Positions 24,142 through 35,909 of a DNA stretch of 64,000 nt are shown here, one piece after another; within the stretch, counting starts at the first letter, position 1, and each line of letters begins with the position of its first letter. This DNA is from Rhipidocladum racemiflorum (lineage: Eukaryota > Streptophyta > Magnoliopsida > Poales > Poaceae), in contig CM070584.1 of the NCBI GenBank assembly GCA_036346355.1, forward strand, positions 51,605,097 to 51,669,096, read 5' to 3'. The notes beneath the pieces were generated by a model that made no database searches, was not told the DNA's origin, and worked only from the letters and a program-made list of their open reading frames with translations. Both the position numbers and the translations under genes were made by a program.

Positions 24142-24150
24142 CATAAAAGC
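24142..24150 (+). promoter_or_regulatory. possible TATA element of the MPS1-like gene
   Basis: GCATAAAAGC lies about 75 bp before the chosen ATG (24223). Transcription starting about 30 bp downstream would exclude the in-frame ATG at 24139, which supports the start at 24223. This is position and motif only. Confidence 0.4.
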
Positions 24151-24222
24151 CCCTATAGATCGGCTTCTCATTGCGCTCTCGCTCTCCCCTCCCGTCCTCC
24201 CGCCCGCCTCGCCGAACTCGCC

Positions 24223-27200
24223 ATGTCTCCCACCTCCCGCCCCCCAACGCCGACGGCCGGCTCGTCGTCGCGGATAGACTCGCCGTCTCTCAAGGCAGCA
24301 CTCGCCATGGCCATCATCCACTACAACCGCCTCCCCACCAGAGCCGCCGCCGCCGCCTCCTCCTCCTCCTCATCCCCGCCTCTCCTCCACTGGAAGCGCA
24401 AGGTTCCCTTCCTCCAACCAAAACCCTCCTCAAACCCTAACACCGACTCACATTCTCTCCTCTTCTCCCACCAAGGCCAAGGACCGGAAGCGCGAGATCC
24501 TCCGCCTCCGCGAGGAGCTCAAGCTCCTCCAAGGTACGCCGTCGCCAATCCGCCACGCCGCGTTCGTTCGATTTCCATCGCCCGATTCGTATAACTTCCA
24601 TGCGTTGTGGGCTCAGATGGGGCGCGCGGGGAGGAGATGGAGCCGCCGATCGCGTCGTGCCGGTGCCACTTCTTCGACGGGTGCGGGGACCTGCCGCCGC
24701 CGCCGGGTGGCGATGGTGAGGAGCATTGGGTCGACGAGGTGCTGCGGAGGAGGTTCCTCAGATTGGGTACGGTCTTGCGTTCGCGATCGAGACGTCAAAC
24801 GAATTAGATTCTAGTAGAATTTTACAGTTCTGTTCTGTAATTCTGTTGCAACAGTGCGGTGGAAGGAGAAGCGGCGGCGAGTGGATGGTTCTTTTCCCAG
24901 GAGTAGATTGATGGGTGGGTGTTACTTACAACATATGGTTCTCCTTTACTGTTTTAATCATTTCACTATTACCTATTACCACTCCCTATTTCAGATATTC
25001 ATAGGAAAAGTTTTAACCACTTGAACCTAAGTTTCAATTGTTCAATTGTGCAGAGTTCAACAGTGAGGATGAGATACAACAGCTTAGCTTGTCGATTGAT
25101 TTTCTGGTGGAGCTTTCAGATGGCATTTTTGCCAAAGTAAAATTCTGTCATCTCATTGTGAGTAAGATCCCACATTTTGTGTTTCTAAAGTTGGATTCGT
25201 TTGTGCAGACAGAAGCCGGCTCCTCATTTGCGACATTTTGTCACCAAGCAGTAGACTTCATTTTGGGTAAGTTAGACCTGTGCTGTTATGCCATTAATGC
25301 ATCTGGCAAATAATCTAAATTACACATACTGTTTTGTGCGATCCACTGACCTCTAAATAACGTGCATCTACTAACTTGTACCTCTCAAGTTCTGAGACGG
25401 GCATGATTTTTTTCATTGAGATGACATGCCTGATTGTGCATATTGATTTATCTCTGAGATTGATATCACATTGGAGATCAATTATGATGAGCACTGACAT
25501 GCCTGCATTGGTGAGTATTGATGGCACATTGGAAATCCAGTCTTACCTTTATGTTTTCTTATGTTTGGTGCTACTATACAGAAAGATATACAACATAAAG
25601 CATTAATCTCCAAACTCAAACTGCACTGCCATACTTTTTTTTTCTTCAGAATTTGCCATACAAAATTACCAATATATAAACACACAATTTTCCATTTATG
25701 TTATATATTCGCTTTATATTTGATTGAGACAGCCATGGGCAATCAATTAGTAAGTACCTTGTGTTTCAGCTTCATTGAAGAACATTCTATCATTGGAAAA
25801 GGAAAAGGAGCTGGTTGAGGAGATGATCAATTGTTTAGTGGCGCGTTTGATGAAAAGGATGTGCACCATTCCTGAAAATGCTGGTACTTCAGATTCAGGT
25901 AATACTTATGTAGTTATTTGATATATTCCTAAAGTACTTTGGATATTTTGTCTATATTCTTCCAGAAAAGTACATGCAAGGTGATGGAATGATTGAACTT
26001 CTATGCCTTGATTTGGATTGTGGTTGTGGGCACCCGAGTTATTCTTTGTAGATTTATTTTGATTGCTTTCACATTTCACAATATTTTGCTGTGGCCGCAT
26101 GCCCAGGCCCTTTTCTTTTGCAATAGAGCACAAGGTGCTTGATGCTCCAAGGATATCCTGGTAGTGTTTATTCACGGCCACGGCTCAACTAAGGAATATT
26201 CAAATGTGAAATACACTATGCTTTCCTTAGTATTTTCAGTTTACATCAGACTAGGAAGCATAAAGCTTGCAATTTTCCTCTCAACTTAGATTACTATGAA
26301 GAGTTTATGTGTACGTACGTTATAATAGGCTGTTCACAAAGTAACATCGACTACATCTTATGTACTAAAACTGGACTTGTACTCCGTGTGGAATTGCTAG
26401 CAAGTATGATAAATTGGTTTGAGGCGTCATCGTTTTTGCTTTACATGATTACTTACAGGCAAATCGTATACATGTTTTTTTACACGATCACTTTGAATCA
26501 CATTTTGATCAGTTCTGCTTTGTGGTCACATCTTAGTAGTTTTGCTTGGTTACTTTTGATCATTTGATTGCATAGTACAACACAATGAACATATAAACTA
26601 TGAGCACTAAACTATGAAGTTTGACAGTCATGTGTGTGCGCTTCTACTATCATCACCAATGACATCCATTTTGCTCAATATTTTGCAGGATCAGTTGACT
26701 TCGCAGATGCCCAATTCTCTGTGCAGCACTTGTTCCGTAAGTTAGGAAATGAGGAATACATTGGTCAGCGGATAATCCTTGCAGTTTCTCAAAAGATCTC
26801 AAATGTATCAGAAAGATTACTTCTGGTAGATCCGTTTGATGATGCCTTCCCTGATATGCATGGCAATATGTTCATTATGTAAGCTGATCTTCAACTTATT
26901 CCAATTTAGATTACAATAGAAGAGTTTTAACTCCACTTTTAGTCAATCATGATTGTCCAGTGTATCCATTTTAATTTCATCAGTTTTGGAACATACATTT
27001 GAGTATTTGACCTCTTTATCGTTGAGTTATGGATGAATAACTAGTCAGCAGTTTGCACAGGGCAACTATTTCCCCATGCACATTAGTTCATATAGACTCC
27101 TTTAGTGCTAAATAATGGATGAAAAACTAGTTAGTAGTTCGAGCAAAGCTACCATTTCCTGATGCACAATAGTTCATATAGATACAGTGTCAGACTGTCA

Positions 27201-28453
27201 GTAATCTGGTTTGTAGTATATATTTGTAAGCCCACAGGATTTTCTTTTTGTGCTAAATTTGTTGTACTTTCAATTGAGAGTCAATTATCTGCACCATGTT
27301 TTTTCTGTCGGTTGGCTTATTAGTTATGAATTTTTACCCAACATAACCTATAGTCTGATATTTCCAGTTACATCATTCTTGAAGACATTAGTCATGAACT
27401 CATGATGCATCTAGTTTGGTTGACCTTTCAGGCTCATTAGAACTATAATTGCCATTATGATCTCAGTTACATCATTCTTGGAGATATTTTCTGTTGATGC
27501 ATAATTAGTAGTTGTTTATCTGGATTGGAATACTTGTTATTTCCTACAATAATTCCTTTTTTTTGGTTGCAGTAGGATTCTAACTGCACGACTATATCAC
27601 TGAACATTGTGCATGCTCATTCTGTTCGTATGTTGCAGGATTCAATTAATGGAGTTCCTCATAGCTGATTACATGAAGAATTGGCTATGTTGCGAGCATT
27701 TTGACAAAAGTTAGTGTTTTCTTGCCCCTGTTGGCCCTGTTTTCTATTTCTTACACTATATGAATTGTGTTGCATTTAACATGGCAGCATGAAAACATCA
27801 ACTCATTCGAACCGAGGAAATTGTGTCATATCCACATCTATTTTTGAATTCACTGGATTCTTCTGCTTCAAATATTTGCACTTGAATACCTTTGGTTTCT
27901 ATATTGTGCTTATGAGCTACACTTGAACACCTGATATTATGTAATTACATGTTATATTTTAATTGACAGCCACAGTTTAGAAAGTACACCCATTAAATTG
28001 TGTTGTGCATCTCTAATCACAAATCTGAATAGACAAATATTGGAGAATCCATGCTGATTACGCTGCTGCAAATATAGCTCCAGTGCATCAGTGTTCCCCT
28101 AGGCTGCCAACCCCCCCCCCCCCCCTCCCCCGTCTAGTTGACTACCTAACCCGCCTAATTGGTGGTAGGCGCCGGTGTGCCACCCGACTAGCTCCTAGGG
28201 TAATACTGCAGTGCATCATACTTCATCTTACTGACAACATGAATGACAAGTATACAACTATTGTTCAGGACTTTTTGAAGAATGGATCAGATGTATTCTC
28301 AAGGCACGCAGGGACTTGGAAGTCCTTGACAACATGAATGGGCTGTATGTATTGTACATTGAGCGAGTGGTCGGAAGGTTAGCAAGGGAGGTGGCTCCTG
28401 CTGCTCATCAGGGGAAGCTGGACCTAGAAGTCTTCTCCAAACTCTTGTGCTAA
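24223..28453 (+). CDS. MPS1: MULTIPOLAR SPINDLE 1 / PRD2-like meiotic protein
   Basis: Ten exons with GT/AG introns: 24223-24402, 24476-24533, 24617-24766, 24855-24914, 25054-25136, 25209-25266, 25770-25898, 26689-26878, 27639-27709 and 28269-28453. They join into one uninterrupted 387-aa frame (1,164 nt). The protein has a Pro/Ser/Ala-rich N-terminus, the basic motif LLHWKRK (54-60), a short coiled coil AKDRKREILRLREELKLLQ (61-79), a Cys-containing CRCHFFDGCG segment (94-103), a basic FLRLVRWKEKRRR stretch and a conserved helical C-terminus ending LEVFSKLLC. I recognise it as the plant MPS1/PRD2 family; Arabidopsis PRD2/MPS1 is needed for meiotic double-strand breaks and bipolar meiotic spindles. 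A strong donor (AAG|GTAAGG at 28490) just after the stop suggests a 3'-UTR intron. The N-terminal start is the least certain part. Confidence 0.85.
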
Positions 28454-28522
28454 GAAAGGCCCAGTTGGAAGTCTACTTGCTTAATTAAGGTAAGGATGCC
28501 TTTTGTGTGTGTGTGTTTTGTT

Positions 28523-28556
28523 GGGGTGGGGTGGGGGTGGGGTGGGGGGGGGGTTG
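28523..28556 (+). other. G-rich tract, quadruplex-capable
   Basis: Several runs of four or more G separated by single T (GGGGTGGGGTGGGGG and onward to a run of ten G), preceded by a (TG)n run at about 28505-28516. It lies on the sense strand about 70 bp after the MPS1-like stop, in the 3' UTR or a 3'-UTR intron. Confidence 0.8.
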
Positions 28557-29059
28557 GATTTGTTTCAGAACTTTGGCCCCCATTGAACAGCCGGGAACCA
28601 ATGCACAGCCAAAAGTATGTTTTATTAACTTCCATCTTGTGTATGGCTCGAAGTATTCGCTGGATTTGTTTCAGAACTTGTGGCCCCCGATTGTGCTGGG
28701 TCAGTTGCCTAATGGAAACTCTTTTTTTTTTTCAAAAGACAAAAAAAATCCATCTTGTGCGAATGAATATGCAGTGCAAACTAGTTTGCCTATGCATTTT
28801 TTTTAAAAAAAAAGTTGCATAAATATTAAAACAAAGAGAAACTTTATAATCTATCAATGTATTTACCAGGGTGCCATCGCTTCGTTTGATTTGTCAGTAG
28901 ATAAGTGGAGCCCTTTTCGCTCCACACCTTTGCTAGTTGCTGTAGAGATGCTTTGAGCCTTTGACTATTCTACACATTTGGGTACGTCCAAGATTTGTCT
29001 GCTTCTGAATAGTTGAGTGTAGTTTTTTTTGTGTGCAAAACTAGCATCATCTACCAATC
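28557..29059. other. downstream of the MPS1-like gene, no gene seen
   Basis: Probable 3' untranslated or intergenic sequence with poly-T and poly-A runs. The phrase TGGATTTGTTTCAGAACTT occurs twice (near 28555 and 28660), a short direct duplication. Confidence 0.45.
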
Positions 29060-29343
29060 AAAATTATAAAAATAACCCCTTGGCCCACCCCCAGTGCACC
29101 TGGTTTGTGTGAAAGTTACCTTCCGTGGTGGGGTAGCTACCCAGGCGTGGAAGCAAACCTTCCGCGCAACTCAGGCGCAGCACTTGGAGGCGTGGGCGAG
29201 CACATGGTGGGTGGGGCGCGTGCGTGTGTGCTGCCGCGCCCGGGTGGCGTGGAAGCAAGATTCCGTTCTACCCCACCGCGAAGGTGGCTTCCGTGCAACC
29301 CAGGTGCGGTAGGGGTGGGTCAGGGGTTATTTTTGCAATATTG
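29060..29343. mobile_element. MITE with about 45-bp terminal inverted repeats
   Basis: The left end AAAAATAACCCCTTGGCCCA and the right end GGTGGGTCAGGGGTTATTTT are inverted counterparts, extending inward to CACCTGG against CCAGGTG. The GC-rich interior repeats the words GCGTGGAAGCAA and TTCCGTGCAACCCAGG. There is no coding capacity. A target duplication could not be fixed. Confidence 0.6.
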
Positions 29344-30479
29344 TTTGGTACGAGGTTGGTTTTGCAAAAAAAAAAGAAGGGGCTGAAGTCTTCTCTGCTT
29401 TTGGTCTTTCGTTCTATACAGGTTGTGCAAATTATTGTTGCCATTTTGGAACTTTAGAAAGAATAAAAAAATACAACATTATTTTCTGTCGATTCTCAGA
29501 TGCTTTATAAAAAGAAGCAAGCTTTTTGCTCCAATAAACTTTTGTCATATTGAAAGGTATACAGGACCATGTTGTATCTGCTTTAAAAAGGGAAGAGAAC
29601 TTTTCTCAACTTATAACACGTAAGCTCATTTGTGTGCGCCGTGCGAAGGGCGCTGTTGTCTGTTACTCTTTGATGTGTATGTTGCTTTCTTCGTTTCTAG
29701 ATCTGATGTTGAAATCACGGTGTCAACTCGTGAGATCAAGTTAAATGACTAAGCGCCATGAAAGATCAGGGAAGAGTTTGATCATGCTCAAAGAATATTG
29801 GATTTGAGAAATAAAAATGCTAAATTCCGAAAAATATTAGTGTGCTTTCACTCTCGTTTTGGGAAAGAATGAGGCTGCACTCTTCACCCTAGGACAAGGA
29901 GATAACCCTTCCTAGCTTTGGTTGCCAAATCAGTGTTTGAATTACATCACCTTTTAGTCAGCAGCTATGATCGCTCCCTTTCTCTACTGGTATAACAACT
30001 CTTCTCATGAAGAGAAAAAAAATAGTTAATGTCAGGCTCTTTCAGGTATTTATCTTGGTCAAGCTCAACCGCCATCTTCATCCCATTGACAAGGCCTTTA
30101 TGATTTATCAATGCAAGGTCCTATTCAGGTAGGCCAATACCATCCAGCATCTCGCATCAGTTCCAATTAACAAGTGACGTGCACCGCCGTTCCGGAGTCT
30201 AAATCTGGCCTTCTTCCTCAAGGGTGAAAGATCTGAAATCCCAGGTTTGAATTATCATGCATGCATTCATCTTCATCTTACCTTCTGAACGCGAATGAAC
30301 GAAACGACGAGTGCACGTTACTGGAAAGGTTAACTCGCTGTCTGGGCCAGGGTAAGTAGGGGATGGGTGAGAGAAAACCAGTTTCAAGAATCAGTGTCAG
30401 ATTACCCTTGAAGGACTCCTTGGTGTTAAGAGGTTGTTTTCTATGACAAGTTTAGGACTTTTATTTAGCTAAAAAGCTA
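29344..30479. other. intergenic, no gene seen
   Basis: AT-rich to mixed sequence with only short, domain-free open frames. Confidence 0.45.
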
Positions 30480-30739
30480 CTCCCTCCGGCCTGGTAATAT
30501 CTGTCGATTTGGACATCGACACGGTCTTGAAAACACAACTTTGACCGCTAATTTTTATTATAATATATTTATAAAACCCAATAAAATTATAATATTATGA
30601 AAGTACTTCTCGAGACAAGTCTACACATATAATTTTTATGTATCCAATTTAAATATTTAAAATTATATTGTTAGTCAAAGTTTCGGAAGTTTGACCATCA
30701 CTATATCCAAAATAACATGTATTACCAGACGGGAGGGAG
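30480..30739. mobile_element. Stowaway MITE
   Basis: The ends CTCCCTCCGGCCTGGTAAT and ATTACCAGACGGGAGGGAG are inverted repeats, flanked by TA on both sides (30478-30479 and 30740-30741). The interior is AT-rich. It is a relative of the element at 390-629. Confidence 0.92.
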
Positions 30740-30741
30740 TA

Positions 30742-31830
30742 AAGCTCAAACAAAGGGGAGGCTTTTGCGGATGGAATTAGTCCTTTTGCCACTAGCTCCT
30801 CCACAACCACGTCCTTCCCATATGGATCTCCTTCGCGATCTTTGTTCGGCCAGCCTTGCCCCCTTCTTCGCACCCGACTAGCTAGCTAGCGTCACCCTCC
30901 TCCACCGTCGACCTCCTCCGACACATCCTCCGCTGGCCTCATCCGTCGCCCCCGTTGGATATGCTTCCCTCTCTTCTGATCTGGAGGAAGGAGGTTGGGC
31001 AGCGGCTACAGTTCATCTCTAGCTATAAGCAAAAAAGCCTAAGCCCAAACAAAATCTATGAAAATATATATGGCTTTTCGCGACACCACAATTGAGATCT
31101 TACCGTGTAAATTTACATAGTGTTTGCTTGGCCTCTATGGCGTTGGGCGCGGTTCACCCTGGTTAAAGGTTAAGGTTTTAGAATGCAAGAATTCGATAGC
31201 TAGAGATCATGTGGCGATCGATTATAAAGTTCCTGCTTTCCAAAACATGCCTAACTCAGAAAAGAGGGCTTAGGTTTGCCTGAACTCTCTCTTATATTGA
31301 GTTGGATTTAGGGGGTTTTATAGTCTGAATTCTAATCTCTTAGATATGCGTGTATCCCGTGTGTCAAGAACCTCTGGAAACATGAGAAAAACACCGGAGC
31401 CAGGATATGTAACACCAAGTGGCATAGATATTCCGACAGTGTAGCTCAAATTCTCAAGCAGTGCGGGTTGTGTGGCACCTCCGCTTTCTAACTGAAGACC
31501 GTAGTTACATTCCCACTGACCACGCGTATGGCGGTACTTGAATTTCAACCGGTACGTGAAAATTAATTCATGGCACGTACTAGAATCTCTACTTAGCCAT
31601 GAAACGTCATGGCGATCGAGGTATCCAAGTCTTCCTTATTTTCACTGCTGCTAGTTATAGCTAGCAAAACCATAGGTGATTAGGTAACACGTACGCTACA
31701 GATTATGATAAGCCGATCGAGACAAGTCGAAGTGCTACCAGTTCGTCCAGTTGCCTCATACGACGGCAGCATCATGTGGTCCTTGAGATATCTGAGGCCC
31801 CATGAAGCCATAACAATAGAAGTTGCAGCA

Positions 31831-31881
<51 letters not shown>

Positions 31882-32436
31882 TGCATTCTTGCATGCTTGT
31901 GAGAGAGGAGGTTTGGCTGTGTCGACTGTGTCACCTACAATAAGAGAAAGCGAGGCTCTCAAGTGAACTCCACGTACTTGCAAAAAGCTTTTTCCTCTGA
32001 TATTAGTTGCAAAAGTGGTGTTTAATTAGCGCCTGCACGTCAAGATGTGGACATGAGGGAGAAGGATGATGCTACATGTGGAGCTCTGAACATTGGCGAG
32101 GCTATGCTAATTGGCGACAAAGAATCAATTGGACTTCTGTTCAAAGTGGTTGCTTTAGTTAGTAGAGCATGCATGCATTGCCCTTCCATTGTGTTTTGTT
32201 AGCCACATGCTAGGATTATTCAACAAGAAGAGAGAGAAAGGGAGAGGGATGATTGAGATGATTTGCTAGCTTGAAATGAGGACTAGAGAAATAGGCTCTC
32301 AAATCAGGTCTCCTCTGCGTGGTACTTGGCATCCTTGTCCAAAGGCAAGAAGCTTGTTGACATATTGATCATTGGACTTATTGCATGCTTGCATATTGTG
32401 TGATTAGCACAGAATTAATGCACAGACCAAATCAAC
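30742..32436. other. intergenic with GA microsatellite
   Basis: No gene is supported. An uninterrupted (AG)n run of about 23 units occupies roughly 31833-31878. Confidence 0.5.
31833..31878. repeat. (AG)n microsatellite
   Basis: A perfect dinucleotide repeat. It gives spurious Arg/Glu and Leu/Ser open frames. Confidence 0.96.
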
Positions 32437-32439
32437 TAA

Positions 32440-32852
32440 GGTCCTGTTTGTTTCAGCTAGGGATTGTAGAAAGCTGCTTTTAAAAGCTGGAAGGTCAACA
32501 AACAAGAAGCTTTCAATTTGGATTGTAAAAATCTGGATGCCAGATTGTAGCAATCCCACAATCCACTCTGGAGGAGCTTTTCTCAGCTTTTTTTTTGCAA
32601 AAGACCACAATACCCATCCAACTTCAGTGAAAATTACCCACCATTGCCCCCCCACTGTTCACATAGACTTTTCAACCTATAATCGAGGGTACCACAGACT
32701 TTTGCCAAGCAGAGATAGCAATCCAAACACACTATAATCTGGATTGCCAAACAACCATCAGCTTTTCAACCTCCAGCTTTTAACAATCCAGCTTTTACAA
32801 TCCAGATTTTAAAAGCTGCTTTCTACAATCCCCAGCCGAAACAAACAGGGCC
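32440..32852. mobile_element. Tourist-like (PIF/Harbinger) MITE, 413 bp
   Basis: The termini GGTCCTGTTTGTTTC and GAAACAAACAGGGCC are inverted repeats, flanked by the 3-bp target duplication TAA (32437-32439 and 32853-32855). The subterminal region repeats AATCCAGATTTTAAAAGC-type words. Non-coding. Confidence 0.88.
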
Positions 32853-32855
32853 TAA

Positions 32856-33940
32856 GTGAAAAATATACATGTATAGCTAACTCTATCTAAGCAGCTAGCT
32901 GCTGCATGCTCTGACGCGTGGGCGGATGGGCCCGTTGATCTGCAACTGAAGATACACAAGCGTACTAAACAAGATCCTGTAGCCCCGATAGGTAGGTGAA
33001 TGCTAATCACGTGGAGTGTCCTATTAAATTGCAGATTCCCGAAGGAAGAGGACATGAGATAGTAGAGTACATCACAAGTGTACATGGACTCAACGTTGGA
33101 GCAAGTACAGGGCATCAGTGGGAGAGATCACTCAAGTCCATGCCATGAGCATGCAGAACTACAGAAGTATCGATCTAACTTTTTAGTTGCATATCTAATA
33201 AAGTCGTAATAGTTTCTGCCAAGAATCACATGCATATGCGCAGGTCGAGCATACTACGAATCCAATCGACATCTGCATCCTGCCGTACTTCTTCCTGTTA
33301 TGTACGTACGTACATCTCTTACTCTCTCGAGGGTAGAAGTAGATTCATTAGATGCATGATCAGCCGTACGTTTGCCCAACCCCTCTAAGTGATTCCATGA
33401 TCCTGCATTTGTTATTAATTAGCTAGCAGCCCTCAAAGACCTAGGTTTGATTGAACATGCCTTGTTTTTATGAGTTTATGATCACTGTTAATCTGATGAT
33501 CAATATTATATAGCTACTCCCTCCGCTTTTTAGGACGTCATGATATGTACATCTCTATTTCTCTATTGGTGAAACCACATTATAGTACACACTACTGTTA
33601 ATTTGTTTTTTGAAACTCGCACTATTGTTGACTTGGTGCATGCCATGTTACCATCTTGTTAATTTCCTAAAATGTGACATTATAGTAGTAGCCCTCACTC
33701 CTCGTGTGACATGCCATCGTGTAGCTTGGCAGATCAACTTTTGCTTGTCAAACCATCTCGCATACTTTAGCTCTCTGGCCAATGACCAACTTCTGATTCC
33801 CATAAACTACGGATTGGTTGGATTATTTATGTGGATTTTATCACTACGATATTTTGATGTTTGAACGTGTGTATGGACTGTGAGCCTTAACAACTAGCCA
33901 ATCCAATTGTACCCTCCAAAAAAATAACGGTAATGCTACA
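32856..33940. other. intergenic, no gene seen
   Basis: Only short open frames. A single Stowaway-like end (TACTCCCTCCGCTTTTTAGG) at about 33513 has no partner, so it is probably a truncated MITE. Confidence 0.45.
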
Positions 33941-34165
33941 GTTCGGACGTCTGTTTTTTTCCGTAACATTTTTTTCTACGTATGCAATATTTTTTTTCTA
34001 CGCATGCAATATTTTTTTTTCTACGCATGCAACATTTTCCTTCAACAAACAATAAATGTTTCAAAAGCGAGAAAAATATTTCAAACGTTGAAAAAAAATA
34101 TTGCAGACGCTAAAAAAATTGTTGCGCGGGCGTCCGAAAATTAAAAAAAAAATCAGACGTCCGGC
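33941..34165. mobile_element. small inverted-repeat element with internal tandem repeats
   Basis: The ends CGGACGTCTGTTTTTTT and AAAAAAATCAGACGTCCGG are inverted. Inside are three tandem units of about 24 bp containing TTTTTTCTACGCATGCAATA (33966-34035). Non-coding; MITE-like. Confidence 0.6.
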
Positions 34166-34565
34166 TGCTAGTACTGCCCAAAAAATAAACTTTTGGTTGT
34201 TACTAGTTGAAATATTAAATAATATATATATCAAATATTGACAGTCCTATGTTAGAACTGTTCTTCAATTATAAAACTTCCGATGTTTTTAAAACGTCGA
34301 ATTTTCTATCTATTGTATGATACTATGAGCTGCATGATGTGTGTGCTTCAGCTGATGGATGTTGATACGACGGACAAAAATTCAACTTCCCCCCCACCCC
34401 CCCCCCCCCCCCCCCAAAAAAAAAAAAATCAGATGCCTGATTCCCGTTCCCATGATCATCCAAAGCTTCAAAGGATTTTTTTTTTTTTAAAAAAAACAAG
34501 GATGATCAAGTGGCTTGCGAAAGAACCAGGGAATCCTTCATCAGCACAGTAAGGAATCAATTAAG

Positions 34566-34755
34566 GTTTTGATAAGTTTCATCTGGATGTTTTCTTTAGC
34601 AACCATCATCCAAATTCCTGGCCATTAGATTTACTTTCAGATCGATGCACGCCCCCCCTGAATTCGAGGTGGATTGATCCTACGGATGTGTGTTTTAATC
34701 GTACGGTCCAAAATTAGATGTTTTTTGAGACAAAAACATCCGGATGATGCCTATA
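34566..34755. repeat. 190-bp dispersed element, copy 1
   Basis: It begins TTTTGATAAGTTTCATCTGG and ends AACATCCGGATGATGCC. The same sequence, in the opposite orientation, occurs at 61612-61806. The ends carry the short palindrome CATCCGGATG, suggesting a MITE. Confidence 0.8.
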
Positions 34756-35353
34756 TACTCCCATCAATTAAATCCTTCGTTAGCACAGTAAGGAACCAAT
34801 TAATTAAGCAATACACAGCACGTGCGCAGATACAGGCCCTGGGCTGCCTGCGATGTAGCCTGGGACCTAGTATCGAAAACCCATTAAATTTTTTTAAAAT
34901 ACTATTAAAAAATCATTGAAAACAAATATTTAATCTAAGATCAGCTAGTTCAGCCCGGGGCTTGAGACTGGGCTGGCTCCGCCCACACTTACGTACAGTA
35001 CTACTTGGAGAGAATTCGCCACGGGCTGCGTACCACACTGATGTCTGACGATGTAGATACAAGCACATAAGTACGGTGTGAGATCCGATCGATCCATCTG
35101 CATGATATCGACCTAGCTGATGCTGATACTATAGTTAAAACCTATATACGTACTAGTACTAATAAGCGTACGTACTAATCAAACAGACAGACTGCTAAGC
35201 TGGGCATTTCACAAATTAATCCAGGTACGCACTCTTGCGATCGGCTAATTCCCTTCTCCATCCAAACGTACCACCATGCATGCACAGCAACGCACGTGAC
35301 ACTAGCGTCTGTCCGTACTGGTGCATGGGCGGCGTCGCACGGACGGATGCACC
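34756..35353. other. intergenic, 3' side of the zinc-finger gene
   Basis: No gene is seen. The 3' untranslated region of the minus-strand zinc-finger gene probably lies in the right part. Confidence 0.5.
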
Positions 35354-35797
35354 TTACAGCTTCAGCGACAGGTCGATGTCGTCGGCGTCGGCGCCGGCCG
35401 CAGCGGCTGACGCGGCGTGCACGCGGTAGCCGTACCTCCGCCCACCGTCGGCGATCCAGCTCACGACGGCCGCCGCGGCGGCGCCGTCCCCGGTTCGCGG
35501 CGGGTACCAGCTGAAGCCAGACTGCGGCGCGGCCGGGGGCGCGGTGGAGGAGATGGCCGCGCCGACGGCGGAGAGCTCGCGGCTGCGCTTGGCGAGGCTG
35601 CGCTCGAGCTTGTGCGCGTTCTGGTGGCCGCCCAGCGCCTGCGAGCTGTAGAACTTGCGGCGGCAGTAGGCGCACGAGAAGGTCCGGTCGGGGTCGTCGG
35701 CGAGCAGCGGATGCCTGGCCGCCGCCGAGTGGATGAGCCGCAGGTCGAGGTTGGCGTCGCCGCCTGCCGGCGTCCTCGCGCTCATCTCCTTCTCCAT
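35354..35797 (-). CDS. single C2H2 zinc-finger protein with EAR motif
   Basis: An uninterrupted 147-aa frame with no intron. One plant-type C2H2 finger spans residues 42-62 (C42, C45, H58, H62) with the invariant QALGGH helix (QALGGHQNAHKLERSLAKR). An LxLxL-like stretch LDLRLI lies at 17-22, and the C-terminus ends DIDLSLKL, an EAR repression motif. The Ala-rich middle is typical of grass orthologues. The architecture matches the small ZFP1/ZFP4/KNUCKLES-type single-finger transcription factors, nuclear proteins that repress targets through TOPLESS-type corepressors in hormone, trichome or floral programmes. The exact member cannot be named. The ATG is the first in frame and lies about 105 bp downstream of a TATA box. 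A longer overlapping minus-strand frame (35175-36044) in another phase is a GC-rich shadow. Confidence 0.9.
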   Translation of the reverse strand: MEKEMSARTPAGGDANLDLRLIHSAAARHPLLADDPDRTFSCAYCRRKFYSSQALGGHQNAHKLERSLAKRSRELSAVGAAISSTAPPAAPQSGFSWYPPRTGDGAAAAAVVSWIADGGRRYGYRVHAASAAAAGADADDIDLSLKL

Positions 35798-35902
35798 ATC
35801 TTGGTGGCGAGAGATCGACGAGACTATGATATACTGAAATGCAGTGTGCGTGCAGTACTGTAACGTGGCGTAATGCCTTAGGAGGGTGCCAATGGCCGGC
35901 GA

Positions 35903-35909
35903 TATATAC
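35903..35909 (-). promoter_or_regulatory. TATA box of the zinc-finger gene
   Basis: On the minus strand GTATATATCG lies about 105 bp upstream of the start codon, leaving a plausible 5' leader of about 75 nt. Confidence 0.6.

Noticed and set aside
24139..24222. Upstream in-frame ATG for the MPS1-like gene
   Set aside because: It overlaps the likely TATA element, so it would lie upstream of transcription start.
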